From: JBGPHT01 sp041484525 | GTDB lineage: Bacteria; Acidobacteriota; Terriglobia; Bryobacterales; Bryobacteraceae | DNA: 17,677 bases | Assembly: GCA_041484525.1 (NCBI GenBank) | Contig: JBGPHT010000160.1 | Coordinates: forward strand, 1-17,677 | Reading direction: 5' to 3' | Shown: in pieces, positions 1 through 8,175 of the stretch | How the letters are laid out: every line of letters begins with the position of its first letter | Position numbering within the stretch: position 1 is the first letter of the stretch | Made by a program: the position numbers and the translations under genes | The notes under the pieces: generated by a model | Database searches by the model: none | Told to the model about the DNA's origin: nothing | Seen by the model: the letters and a program-made list of their open reading frames with translations, nothing else

Positions 1-81
1 GCCCACGACCTCGCTGCTGACGACCCAGAGATCTTCCTGTCGCTCCCGTTTCTTGCGGGTTCCCATGGCCATGCAGTATAG
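1..81 (+). CDS. Possible 3' end of an upstream gene
   Basis: Frame 1 is open from the window edge to a TAG at 79-81 and would encode the last 26 residues of a protein beginning upstream. The peptide has no recognisable motif, and a short open frame at an edge can arise by chance. It is listed only because no other feature explains positions 1-146. Confidence 0.15.
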   Translation, partial: AHDLAADDPEIFLSLPFLAGSHGHAV

Positions 82-146
82 ACGCCCAGAACATTCGCTA
101 GGTCACATGTTTTCGCGACTATTACCACAGGCTGCTAGGGCAGCGA

Positions 147-848
147 GTGACGAAGCCATGGACTGCACTGCCTCTGGATTATTGGGAGAACGGCTGGGCG
201 TCTCGCCCTTTGCCGCTTTCTGCAGCAGCGACCTGCTTTTCTAGGCTCAGGCAGCTGCGATCCCGCTTTCAGTGGGTCGACCAGATAATCGAAGCTTGGT
301 TGGATGGTCGCATCGAGGTCGACTACCTAAGTGCACGGGCGCTCAAGCTTGTGGTTGTGCTGGAGACCCTTCGCGCTGGCGTATACGGAGAGAAGTCGCC
401 GGAGTCCCAATTGATAGTCCCCGACGCGATCTGGACCGACGCCTTGAAGTTCATTCTGCGACAACTGCGTTTTTATCTAACGGCTGGCCTCAAAGTGAAC
501 GCCGAGAAGCGGGATCAAATCTGCATGGTGGAAAAATGGCAAGAGCTGAACCGGCGTTCGTTCCGGGCAACACTGAAGGCTACGCTGAAGGAGTTGTCCG
601 TCTCTGAATCCGAAGCGACACTGGACTTCGTTGTCAGAATGCGAAACCGTCTGGTACATGAAGGCAATTTCCTATGCGAAACTATCGGTGTCGGATACTC
701 TCATCCATTAGGTGAGTCTCCAGACAAGACAAAAGAATTCTTATTCTTAGTCGCTTTTCTCGACAGGGTTGTGCTCCAGATGTTGGGCTTAGGCACCTAC
801 GTACGTAAGGATTCGAGCGAACCCGATGCTGCTGGACCTGACGAGTAA
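147..848 (+). CDS. HEPN-domain protein, ApeA-like C-terminal part (possibly N-terminally truncated)
   Basis: The 233-residue product has a helical C-terminal half carrying RNRLVHEG around residues 166-173. R166 and H171 give the Rx4H arrangement of HEPN ribonuclease or nucleotide-binding domains. The segment ALKLVVVLETLRAG (about 65-78) resembles the first helix of the C-terminal HEPN domain in ApeA-like anti-phage proteins. Those proteins are usually much longer, with a large N-terminal domain that is absent here, and a stop codon in this frame lies at 99-101. The start is a GTG at 147 with no convincing ribosome binding site, so the gene may be a remnant or the true start may differ. It converges with the membrane-protein gene ending at 893. 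A role as an RNase toxin or defence effector is inference from the motif only. Confidence 0.6.
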   Translation: MTKPWTALPLDYWENGWASRPLPLSAAATCFSRLRQLRSRFQWVDQIIEAWLDGRIEVDYLSARALKLVVVLETLRAGVYGEKSPESQLIVPDAIWTDALKFILRQLRFYLTAGLKVNAEKRDQICMVEKWQELNRRSFRATLKATLKELSVSESEATLDFVVRMRNRLVHEGNFLCETIGVGYSHPLGESPDKTKEFLFLVAFLDRVVLQMLGLGTYVRKDSSEPDAAGPDE

Positions 849-892
849 CGGTTAATACGCCTGTGCCAGCCATAGTTCAGCATTCCTTCCCT

Positions 893-1915
893 CTATAGCT
901 TTATCTTGAAGTTCTTCTCCAGGTTGTCGTGGACGCGGCCGGAGTGCAGCCAGTCCAGCGAGAGCAGACGATTGCAGGTGTTCATGTACTCCAGGCCAAA
1001 GCAGTTGGCCAGGAGTTCCTGCCCTTTGGGACTCAGGTGGGCCGCCAGGATTGCCGCCTTCAGCTCATTGCGCCGCGGACTGAATTCAAAGAGGTCACCA
1101 TAGGAGAGCCGCGACTCCTGAAAGGCCCTTGTCGGCAGGCCGCTGCAGTTGCCGTTCAGATGAATCATGGTGCTTTGCACGATCAACGAGTAACTCAGAT
1201 ACTCATAGGTGCTGGGCGGCTCATAGTCCTTCCATTGCCCGGCGGAGATTACCGAGATGCTGCCGGAGTTCGTCCAGAAAGAGTCCTGGTCGAAGCCGCT
1301 CTCGGTAATTCCGATAAGGGGCTGGTCTTCGGCAATGAGTTTGGCATAACAGAGCGAATCCGTGCCGCATGTCTCGATTTCGGTGCTCGTCCACGAGTCG
1401 CGATTGAAGGTGTCCGGATCGAGCGTAAAGTGCCAATCCGTCTGAGAGCGATTCAGCTCATAAACAATGTAGGCGAATGCGTATTCGTCGAACGATTTGG
1501 GCCTCTCGAGGAATTTGATCCTGATGTGGCTGACCTGATGCGGAGCCAGGCGAAGAAAGACGCCGGTCGCGAACATCATGATGATGCCGGCAATCACCAG
1601 TTTCCTCGCCCCTGAGCGAAGCCAGTCGCCGAGCCTGGAACTAACTTCGGTGCGCACACCGGTTTTCCAGCTTGTCCCCAGAACCAGCGCCAGCAGCGCG
1701 AACGTCAGGAACACCACGCTGATCTGCTTGACGATGTAGCTGTGCACGAACGTCCCTAGCTCAGGAGTGAAGTGATACCGCCATTCAATGTATTGATAGG
1801 CAATGACACCGGAAACAACGTACAGGGCCAGGAGGGTAAAGACCGGCTCCATCAGCGGCCAGTAAGACTTGGTCTTGAGATAGCCGAGAATCAGGTCGAC
1901 GAATTTGGAAACCAT
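893..1915 (-). CDS. Membrane protein of unknown function with three N-terminal TM helices
   Basis: The 340-residue product has three hydrophobic segments, roughly residues 20-42, 60-82 and 103-124. A soluble domain of about 210 residues follows, probably on one side of the membrane. That domain contains a YLSYSLIVQSTMIHLNGNC stretch (about 250-270) and several cysteines (in CGTDSLC, NGNC, NCFG and NTC) that could form disulfides if periplasmic. The C-terminus has conserved-looking aromatic segments (CFGLEYMN, LLSLDWLH). I do not recognise the family. It starts 5 bp after the stop of the secreted-protein gene at 1921, so the two are probably co-transcribed. The region before its ATG offers only a weak ribosome binding site, which suggests translational coupling. 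It is well supported as a coding gene because of its long, compositionally normal reading frame. Confidence 0.8.
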   Translation of the reverse strand: MVSKFVDLILGYLKTKSYWPLMEPVFTLLALYVVSGVIAYQYIEWRYHFTPELGTFVHSYIVKQISVVFLTFALLALVLGTSWKTGVRTEVSSRLGDWLRSGARKLVIAGIIMMFATGVFLRLAPHQVSHIRIKFLERPKSFDEYAFAYIVYELNRSQTDWHFTLDPDTFNRDSWTSTEIETCGTDSLCYAKLIAEDQPLIGITESGFDQDSFWTNSGSISVISAGQWKDYEPPSTYEYLSYSLIVQSTMIHLNGNCSGLPTRAFQESRLSYGDLFEFSPRRNELKAAILAAHLSPKGQELLANCFGLEYMNTCNRLLSLDWLHSGRVHDNLEKNFKIKL

Positions 1916-1920
1916 GATTC

Positions 1921-2466
1921 CTACGCTTTAGAAACACCGGGCCGGCGCAGCTCGACGGGACTTGCAAGGCTCTTGATGTTGTAGATGATTGAGCTCGGCA
2001 TCTCGTGCTCTTTACGCTGGCCTTTTACGTCGCCAACCGGGACGTAAAAGTAGACACCCTCTTCTTCGCGAGCCGGGACGACTTCCGGATAGGCGACCGC
2101 TGTGCGTATCTCCGTTTCCAGGCCGTCCCAGGTGGCCCGGTCGGTAGCGGGGAGATTCAGCAGGCCCTTGACTCTCTGCCCGCCGGAAAAGCGCAGCTCT
2201 ATGGTGTCCTGATCCTTGGCCAGGTTCAGCGGCGCGTCAGCATTGTTCTTAACGCGGATTAGCAATACGTGGTACTTGTTGTTGACAGTGCCGAGATAAA
2301 AAATGATGGGACTGGTATCGACGGTGAACTGCCAGCTTCCATTTCCGGTCTGGGGTTGCGCCTGACCGTTATAGATCACGTTTTTGGCTTTTCCTCCGTC
2401 GGCGCCGAGAGTGGAGCCGATCGTCAGCAACAGAACAACAGACGGCAGCAGGCGTTTTCCGGTCAT
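1921..2466 (-). CDS. Secreted protein of unknown function
   Basis: The start was chosen at the ATG ending at 2466. A perfect AGGAGG (complement of 2471-2476) lies 4 nt upstream, whereas the longer reading frame to 2493 would put that site inside codons. The product is about 181 residues. It opens with a Sec signal peptide (MTGKRLLPSVVLLLTIGSTLGA), and the mature part looks beta-rich, with segments such as YHVLLIRVKNN and VYFYVPVGD that could form an immunoglobulin-like or lipocalin-like fold. The fold is a guess. No catalytic motif is visible. It is the first gene of a two-gene unit with the membrane protein that starts 5 bp downstream, so the two products may act together at the cell envelope. 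Confidence 0.75.
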   Translation of the reverse strand: MTGKRLLPSVVLLLTIGSTLGADGGKAKNVIYNGQAQPQTGNGSWQFTVDTSPIIFYLGTVNNKYHVLLIRVKNNADAPLNLAKDQDTIELRFSGGQRVKGLLNLPATDRATWDGLETEIRTAVAYPEVVPAREEEGVYFYVPVGDVKGQRKEHEMPSSIIYNIKSLASPVELRRPGVSKA

Positions 2467-2470
2467 CATG

Positions 2471-2476
2471 CCTCCT
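2471..2476 (-). promoter_or_regulatory. Shine-Dalgarno AGGAGG deciding the start of the secreted protein
   Basis: The minus strand reads AAAGGAGGC immediately before ATGATG. AGGAGG is 1 nt from the first ATG (2467-2469) and 4 nt from the second (2464-2466). This favours the short form of the gene over the start at 2493. Confidence 0.7.
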
Positions 2477-2567
2477 TTGAGTGCTGCGAGCATACTACCA
2501 AAATCAAAACGAAAAAGCCCTTATCGCACCCTGTGGGATTCGGACGTGAAGGCGGCGGCGCTCGATC

Positions 2568-4592
2568 TCAGAACGACCAAAGGATGCTCGTATAGCCCGT
2601 GTTCGCGTGGTAGTTCTGATAGAACCCGAGAAGGTTGAACTCCTCGCTGTAATTGTAGAACTGCCAGCCCGCATTCCACCGCACTTTGGGCGAAATGCGG
2701 ATCGACACACGTGCCATCGGCGATTGGAAACTCAATGGGAACGTCTGCACTCCACTCAACAGCGCCTGGATCGGATCCGTCACGCCCGCCGGCACCGCCG
2801 TCGCGCGGCCGTCGCCCGTGTCCTTCGTAATGCTGTACCCCAGGTACACATCCGCCCGCTTGCGAATCGTGAAGCGCGTTCCCAGGTTCGCGGCATGAAG
2901 GTTGCTTACGTACAGCGACGAGTACGCCGTCTGCAACGTGCTGCGCGGCGACCCCGCGAAGAATGCAAGGCTGCCCAGCGCGTCCAGGTGAAGTTTCACG
3001 TAGCTGGCATCCAGCGAAAACCAGTCGTACGGCGCCCAGGAAGCGCTGGCGGTGTAGTTGCGCGAATGCGAATCGTAAATCGAAAGCGAAACCGAGTTCG
3101 TGTTGTAAAACTGCTTATACGATGCGGACAACTGGAGTTTCTTCAGCCTGTAGTCAACGCGCCCGTTGATGGTGTGATAGTTCCTCTCGCTGAACGGTGT
3201 GAACGGTTGGCTGGCGCGTCCCACCTCGCCCTCCACGTTGATGGTCAGCGGCTTGATCGGCTTGATGCGGAATCCCAAGCGCCCCGTGTTGAGCGCGTTC
3301 GTCTGCTCATAGAGACTGTCGAAGGATGAATTGGCAACGCCCGGCAATTCGAAGTGCTCGATGGTCTTGATCAGCCGATTCGAATACGCATACCCGGTAT
3401 AGACCGACAGCCAGTTGTTCGCGCGATAGTTTGCGTCTGTCGAATTGCCGACCGTCCGCACGCCCCAATAGCGGAAGTTGAACGTCGTCCCCAGCCCGCT
3501 GCCGTTGGCGAATTCTGTGTAGGTGGCGTCACCGTCGATACGCGTGCTTTGCACCGACGTATTGTTCACCAGGGTCAGCCGCTCGGTGGGGAAGTAGCTG
3601 AAGTTGAAATCGCTCGCCATCGATGGCCGCTGCGCTGTGCCGTTGACAAGGATCTGCCGATTGGCGGCGGCGCCGAACCGGCTGAGCCCGGACGCGGATT
3701 CATCCAACGCGAAATCGCGGCTCCCGCTTACGTAAGTGGCGCGCGCGTTCATCGACCAGCGCTTCCGCTGCGTGACTAGGTTCCCGAGCCAGCCCGGATT
3801 GGAGCCGTGGTATGGCGCCGAGCGCGCGAAATTTTGCAGCACGGTGAGATCGCCCGGGGTGCTCGCCGGCTCGTTGCCGTGGAACTGGTAGGGCGTGTCT
3901 TCTTTGTAGAAATCCCAACGCCGCAGCAGGGTGAACTTGAACCCGGCCGCCGTCACATCCAACCCCAGCCGGTATTCGTTCCACTCGCGCCGCACGTTGC
4001 TGAACACCACATACGAATCGCCGCGCGAATCGAATTCCTGCACGCTCGAAAGAGCCGGCCCGGTCTGATCGTTACGGCTATATCCCAGGCGGACGTGAAA
4101 CGCCGATAGCGGCATCAGCGTGAGATCGTTATCCAGCAGGCGGCGCGTCGTGTCCGTCAAGTGCTCGCCCGCCGAAATCGTCAGCCCGGGATTGTAGTAG
4201 TCGTTCAGACGCCACAGCATGTCGTAGCGATAGAGATTGTTCTTCTGGATGCGAAGCGACGCCGATTGGTAGGGATCGTTCCCCAGCCCCAGTGTGTTAA
4301 GCAAGATCTCGTCGAAGTACTGGCCGTGCCCGTCCTTCGAGTACATGCTGAAGGTGCTGCCCAGCAGGCGGATGCCGTTGCCGTAGTTCACGTCGGCGCG
4401 ATACTTGCCAAGGTTGCCGTCCACCAGTCTCCAGCGATAGCCCGTTTCGAACGAGTTCATCACGTTGTAGTTGCCGGCGGTGTCGCCGCGCGGCGAACCG
4501 ACCGGTTCGGGAGTGGGCGCCACCGGCTGCTGCGCGTTGAGCGCGGCTGCGAGGATGAGGATGGTGCAGATTCGCGTCAGCATGGCGGTCAT
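2568..4592 (-). CDS. MtrB/PioB-family outer-membrane beta-barrel protein, decaheme-associated
   Basis: The 674-residue product starts with a signal peptide (MLTRICTILILAAALNA, cleavage near AQQ). It continues as alternating polar/aromatic strands rich in Tyr, Arg and Asn throughout, and ends in SILWSF, the terminal Phe typical of BAM substrates. The size and the immediate link to a decaheme cytochrome identify it as the barrel of a porin-cytochrome conduit, in which the barrel sheathes the cytochrome across the outer membrane. Unlike Shewanella MtrB, I see no N-terminal CxxC in the mature protein. The start ATG (4590-4592) overlaps the TGA of the cytochrome gene as ATGA, which implies translational coupling. 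A second ATG three codons later is an alternative. A longer open frame upstream to 4742 is antisense-like noise inside the cytochrome gene. Confidence 0.9.
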   Translation of the reverse strand: MTAMLTRICTILILAAALNAQQPVAPTPEPVGSPRGDTAGNYNVMNSFETGYRWRLVDGNLGKYRADVNYGNGIRLLGSTFSMYSKDGHGQYFDEILLNTLGLGNDPYQSASLRIQKNNLYRYDMLWRLNDYYNPGLTISAGEHLTDTTRRLLDNDLTLMPLSAFHVRLGYSRNDQTGPALSSVQEFDSRGDSYVVFSNVRREWNEYRLGLDVTAAGFKFTLLRRWDFYKEDTPYQFHGNEPASTPGDLTVLQNFARSAPYHGSNPGWLGNLVTQRKRWSMNARATYVSGSRDFALDESASGLSRFGAAANRQILVNGTAQRPSMASDFNFSYFPTERLTLVNNTSVQSTRIDGDATYTEFANGSGLGTTFNFRYWGVRTVGNSTDANYRANNWLSVYTGYAYSNRLIKTIEHFELPGVANSSFDSLYEQTNALNTGRLGFRIKPIKPLTINVEGEVGRASQPFTPFSERNYHTINGRVDYRLKKLQLSASYKQFYNTNSVSLSIYDSHSRNYTASASWAPYDWFSLDASYVKLHLDALGSLAFFAGSPRSTLQTAYSSLYVSNLHAANLGTRFTIRKRADVYLGYSITKDTGDGRATAVPAGVTDPIQALLSGVQTFPLSFQSPMARVSIRISPKVRWNAGWQFYNYSEEFNLLGFYQNYHANTGYTSILWSF

Positions 4593-5539
4593 CTCAGGAA
4601 AAACGGATCGGCGTTCGACCCGTGTATGCGCACGTGGCACGTGGTGCACGGCTGGTATTTCGGATCGAGCAAATTGTGGCCGGACGATTGAATCGGTATG
4701 CCGTTGTTGCGCGTTCCGAATGAGTCGGCGCCGTTGTGGCATTGCAGGCAGAGCGTGAATACCACGGGCCGGCGCAGGAGGCGCGTGTTCGTCGAGCCGT
4801 GCGGCATGTGGCAGGTCTCGCAGCCCTCCACTCTCACCGGGGGATGCTCGTACACGTTCGGTCCGGCCTTATCCTGGTGGCACTTGAGGCACGGCTCCAG
4901 GCTGATGAGCGCCTGCTCGACCATGCGCGGCCGCTGCGCCATGCGCCACGTGGGCGCGAACGCACCGTGCGGATTGTGACAGTCGGAGCACGTCATGAAA
5001 CCTTCGTTGACGCGGTGTTTGGAGGGCAATTCGAACTGCGCGCGGATGGTGGCATGGCAGCCGTAACAGAGGTCCTTCTGCGTCTTGGCCAGCAAATATT
5101 TCGGCGTGGGCGAATGGTGGATCGAGTGGCAACTCGTGCACGCCACTTCGTTGAGCGTGTGCTCGGAGCGTCGGATATTCGCCTTCGAAAAATCGCGCGC
5201 GTGACAATCCAGACACTTGTCGACCACTGCTGTGGGAGTCATCAGCGTAAACGCATTCGGAATCGTGGTCCTGCCGCCGCCCGCCTCCACGTGGTCCTTG
5301 GCGGGTCCGTGGCAACCCTCGCACCCTGTCTTCTCGGGAGGTTCTTTTCCGGAAGCGATGCTCTTGAAATGCGGATTCTTGTAGAAGTTCGCCCACACAT
5401 TGGGGTGGCAAATCTTGCACACATTGCTCCCCAAATACCCGGACGCCGCCGCGGCCGGAACGGCCTGCTGGTTTTGTGCGAATGCGCCCATCGACAGCAA
5501 TAACATCAACGTAGTTGCGGCTGTGCGCACGCGTGCCAT
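4589..5539 (-). CDS. DmsE/MtrA-family periplasmic decaheme c-type cytochrome
   Basis: The 316-residue product has a signal peptide (MARVRTAATTLMLLLSMGAFAQ) and exactly ten CXXCH heme-binding motifs. The first are CKICH at 41-45 and CEGCH at 73-77, and the last is CTTCH near 298-302. Between them are CLDCH, CTSCH, CYGCH, CSDCH, CLKCH, CETCH and CLQCH. Length and heme count match MtrA/DmsE/PioA proteins, which pass electrons from periplasmic donors through an outer-membrane barrel to extracellular acceptors, or inward from a donor. The ATG ending at 5539 was preferred because it directly precedes the signal peptide; the open frame extends 39 codons further without a plausible leader. The downstream barrel overlaps by 4 nt. 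No outer-surface multiheme partner (MtrC-like) or quinol dehydrogenase (CymA-like) is in the window. Confidence 0.95.
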   Translation of the reverse strand: MARVRTAATTLMLLLSMGAFAQNQQAVPAAAASGYLGSNVCKICHPNVWANFYKNPHFKSIASGKEPPEKTGCEGCHGPAKDHVEAGGGRTTIPNAFTLMTPTAVVDKCLDCHARDFSKANIRRSEHTLNEVACTSCHSIHHSPTPKYLLAKTQKDLCYGCHATIRAQFELPSKHRVNEGFMTCSDCHNPHGAFAPTWRMAQRPRMVEQALISLEPCLKCHQDKAGPNVYEHPPVRVEGCETCHMPHGSTNTRLLRRPVVFTLCLQCHNGADSFGTRNNGIPIQSSGHNLLDPKYQPCTTCHVRIHGSNADPFFLR

Positions 5540-5579
5540 ACTCAAGATGATACCCGTAGGTCTGGACGAACCGCCTCTC

Positions 5580-6962
5580 ATGGCCAGAGAATTTACGTTA
5601 GTTCCGAAGAATGTTGGACGCGTCGAGACCAAGCACCGGCGCATCGTAACGCCCATCCCGCCACCGGAATCCGTACCATTTTTCGAGAAGCTGTATCAGT
5701 ACGAACCGCGCGCCATGCGCGGCCAACCGCCCGTCGTATGGAATCGCGCGGAGGGCTTTCAGGTCTACGATGCATGGGGCAATCAGTGGATCGACTGGAC
5801 CTCGGGAGTGCTCATCGCCAATGCGGGACATGGCCGCCAGGAAATCGTGGACGCCATATCCCGCCAGGCCGCTGCACAATTGTTAACCACGTTCGCCTTC
5901 GCCAACGAACCGCGCCTGCGCCTGGTGGAAAAGCTGGCTTCGATTCTGCCCGGCCCTCTCAAGAAAATCTGCCTCTACTCCACCGGCTCGGAGGCAATCG
6001 AGTGTGCCATCAAGATGTGCCGCACTTACGGCGTGCGCACCGGCGGGCGCTCGAAGCACGTCATCATTTCCTACGACAAGGCGTTCCACGGCCGCACGCT
6101 CGGCGCGCAGCAGGCCGGCGGCATTCCGACCTTGAAGGAGTGGATCGTCAACACCGATCCGGGCTTCGTCCAGGTGCCGTTCCCCGATGGTTACCGCACG
6201 CGCGACGTATCGTTCGAAGCCTTCGAACGAGCGCTGCACGAGCACGGCATCGAGCCGCAAAACGTGGCGGGCGTGGTGCTCGAGACTTACCAAGGCGGCA
6301 GCTCCGCGTTCGCCCCGGCGGCGTACATGCAGGCGCTACGCCAATGGTGCACCGGCCACAAAGCGCTGCTGGTCTGCGATGAAATCCAGGCCGGCTTCGG
6401 CCGCACCGGCACGCTCTGGGGATTCGAGCAGTACGGCATTGTGCCGGACCTGGCGGTGTTCGGAAAAGGCATCTCGAGTTCGCTGCCGCTCTCCGCTGTG
6501 GCGGGGCGCGCCGACGTGCTCGATTTCTATCCGCCTCTCAGCATGACATCGAGTCACGCCGGGAATCCGGTGTGCTGTGCAGCAGCCCTGGCTTCGATCG
6601 ACATCATCCTGCGTGAGAACCTGGCGGAGCGCGCGCGTTCGACCGGCGCGCTGCTGCATCAGAAGCTGAACACGCTGGCCGCGGGCTTCCCGCAGATCGG
6701 CTGCGTAGCCGGGAAGGGCCTGACCGCCGGCCTCGCGTGCATCCTGCCCGGCACCGTTGAGCCCGATGGCGATCTCGCCTTCGACGTGGTGCGCCGCGCC
6801 ATGGAGAAGGGCGTCCTGATGTTCGCGCCGGTGGGCTTCGGCATGGCCACGGTAAAGATCTGCCCACCGCTGGTCATCACCGAAGAGGCCGTGAACGAGA
6901 GCGTCGATGTGCTGCAGGAGGCGTTCACCGAAGCCGTGCGCGGGGCGGCCGCCGCAGCGTGA
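5580..6962 (+). CDS. Class III PLP-dependent aminotransferase
   Basis: The 460-residue product matches the class III (GabT/ornithine aminotransferase-like) fold and length. STGSEA (134-139) is the phosphate-binding region, CDEIQAGFGRTG (266-277) carries the Asp (267) that contacts the pyridine nitrogen, and FGKGIS has the probable Schiff-base Lys at 296. The N-terminus includes the family pattern DAWGNQWIDWTSGV (64-77). The substrate cannot be assigned from sequence; a 4-aminobutyrate-like or other omega-amino donor is possible, and annotation pipelines would probably say aspartate aminotransferase family. The ATG at 5580 was chosen because it precedes the first protein-like segment. An in-frame ATG at 5547 is an alternative, and neither has a clear ribosome binding site. 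It is divergent from the cytochrome gene with only 40 bp between them, and its TGA overlaps the next gene by 1 nt. Confidence 0.9.
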   Translation: MAREFTLVPKNVGRVETKHRRIVTPIPPPESVPFFEKLYQYEPRAMRGQPPVVWNRAEGFQVYDAWGNQWIDWTSGVLIANAGHGRQEIVDAISRQAAAQLLTTFAFANEPRLRLVEKLASILPGPLKKICLYSTGSEAIECAIKMCRTYGVRTGGRSKHVIISYDKAFHGRTLGAQQAGGIPTLKEWIVNTDPGFVQVPFPDGYRTRDVSFEAFERALHEHGIEPQNVAGVVLETYQGGSSAFAPAAYMQALRQWCTGHKALLVCDEIQAGFGRTGTLWGFEQYGIVPDLAVFGKGISSSLPLSAVAGRADVLDFYPPLSMTSSHAGNPVCCAAALASIDIILRENLAERARSTGALLHQKLNTLAAGFPQIGCVAGKGLTAGLACILPGTVEPDGDLAFDVVRRAMEKGVLMFAPVGFGMATVKICPPLVITEEAVNESVDVLQEAFTEAVRGAAAAA

Positions 6963-8173
6963 TGGCGCCCCGGGTTTGCGTAATCGGCGGCGGCATGATC
7001 GTGCACGATCAAATTCTGCCGTCCCTCTATCAACTGCAGCGGCAGGGCATGATCGGCGCGATCGACGTCTGCGCGTCGCGGCACGAAACGGTGCGCACGC
7101 TGGCCGAGGCCGAAACGCTGCGCCGCGCGTTCCCCGGCCAATCCTTCCGCATGCACCCCGGCTCGCCTGGCGATCCGGAGCCGGAACGGTACCGAAGCCT
7201 GATCGCGGCGCTTCCGCCGCGGCAGATCGTGGTCGTCGCGGTCCCCGACCAACTGCACTATGAGGTCGTGATGCACGCGCTCGAGCACGACCAGCACGTC
7301 TGCTGCGTCAAGCCGCTGGTGCTCGAACATTGGCAGGGCGTCGAGATCGCGCGCGAGTCCCGCAGCCGCGGGCTGCTGGTCGCCGTCGAGTACCACAAGC
7401 GTTTCGACGACCGCAGCCTCATGGCGCGCCGAGCGTATCGCGAGGGCCGCTTCGGCGAGTTCCGCCTTGGTACCGCCTGCCTGCTGGAGAAGTGGTATTA
7501 CCGGAACTCGAATTTTCAGAATTGGATGACGGCCGAAAACTCCGACGCCTTCACCTACATCGGCTGCCATTACGTGGACCTGGTAGCTTTCATCACCGGC
7601 CTGACGCCGGCGGCGGTTAGCGTCTACGGCATCCTCGACCGGTTCCCGAACGGACGCGAAGGCTACCTGTGGACCGACGCGCGCGTCATCTGGAACAACG
7701 GCGCGTGCCTCAACGTGCAAAACGCTCTCGGCTTTCCCGATGCCGCGCCCGGCACCAACACACAGGGTCTGACCCTTTACTGCGGCGGCGCCGGTGAGGG
7801 CGCCTGGCTGCATCACTCCGATCAGTACCGCGGACTGCAGCATTGCTACGTCGCGCCCGCCGCCTATGCCGAGCCCAGCCCCGACTACTTCCAGTATGTC
7901 GACGCCGGCGGCCCCGGCCTCATGCCCGTGGGATACGGTTACCGGTCGATCGAGGCAATCGTGAAGGCCGCCATCCGCGTGAACGCTGGCGACGCCGGTC
8001 CGGTCCTGGAGGAAATCGACCGCGCCGGTCTGATTGCTACGGCTCAAAACAGCGGCTACAACGACCAGGTGATCGAGGCAGCGCGCGAATCCATTCGAAG
8101 CGGCGGCCGGCTGGTGGCGTTGCCTGCCACCGATCCACCCGGTTCCAGTGGTGCCTTGCGGCCTATAATGTAG
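6962..8173 (+). CDS. Gfo/Idh/MocA-family NAD(P)-dependent oxidoreductase
   Basis: The 403-residue product begins with a Rossmann strand and glycine-rich turn (VCVIGGGM, 5-12). It has the family KP motif as CVKPLV (Lys117-Pro118, normally EKP) and a later GCHYVD (His203, Asp206) matching the catalytic His/Asp region. These proteins reduce or oxidise sugars, inositols or related hydroxy compounds using NAD(P). The exact substrate is unknown. The start ATG at 6962 shares its A with the aminotransferase TGA (TGATG), so the two genes are translationally coupled and probably act in one pathway, such as amino-sugar or cyclitol metabolism. That pairing is inference. A GTG at 6959 is an alternative start. 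Confidence 0.9.
   Translation: MAPRVCVIGGGMIVHDQILPSLYQLQRQGMIGAIDVCASRHETVRTLAEAETLRRAFPGQSFRMHPGSPGDPEPERYRSLIAALPPRQIVVVAVPDQLHYEVVMHALEHDQHVCCVKPLVLEHWQGVEIARESRSRGLLVAVEYHKRFDDRSLMARRAYREGRFGEFRLGTACLLEKWYYRNSNFQNWMTAENSDAFTYIGCHYVDLVAFITGLTPAAVSVYGILDRFPNGREGYLWTDARVIWNNGACLNVQNALGFPDAAPGTNTQGLTLYCGGAGEGAWLHHSDQYRGLQHCYVAPAAYAEPSPDYFQYVDAGGPGLMPVGYGYRSIEAIVKAAIRVNAGDAGPVLEEIDRAGLIATAQNSGYNDQVIEAARESIRSGGRLVALPATDPPGSSGALRPIM
8164..8169 (+). promoter_or_regulatory. Perfect -10 box (TATAAT) just upstream of the GAF gene
   Basis: TATAAT ends 6 nt before the GTG start at 8176, so a normal transcription start would fall on or next to the start codon. No good -35 is visible 16-18 bp upstream. 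It overlaps the last codons of the preceding gene. If used, it would give a leaderless internal transcript. Confidence 0.4.
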
Positions 8174-8175
8174 TT

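Noticed and set aside
6659..8047. 462-codon open frame on the minus strand
   Set aside because: It is antisense to the aminotransferase and oxidoreductase genes, is rich in Ala/Arg/Val/Asp/His as expected from high-GC shadow frames, and has no domain.
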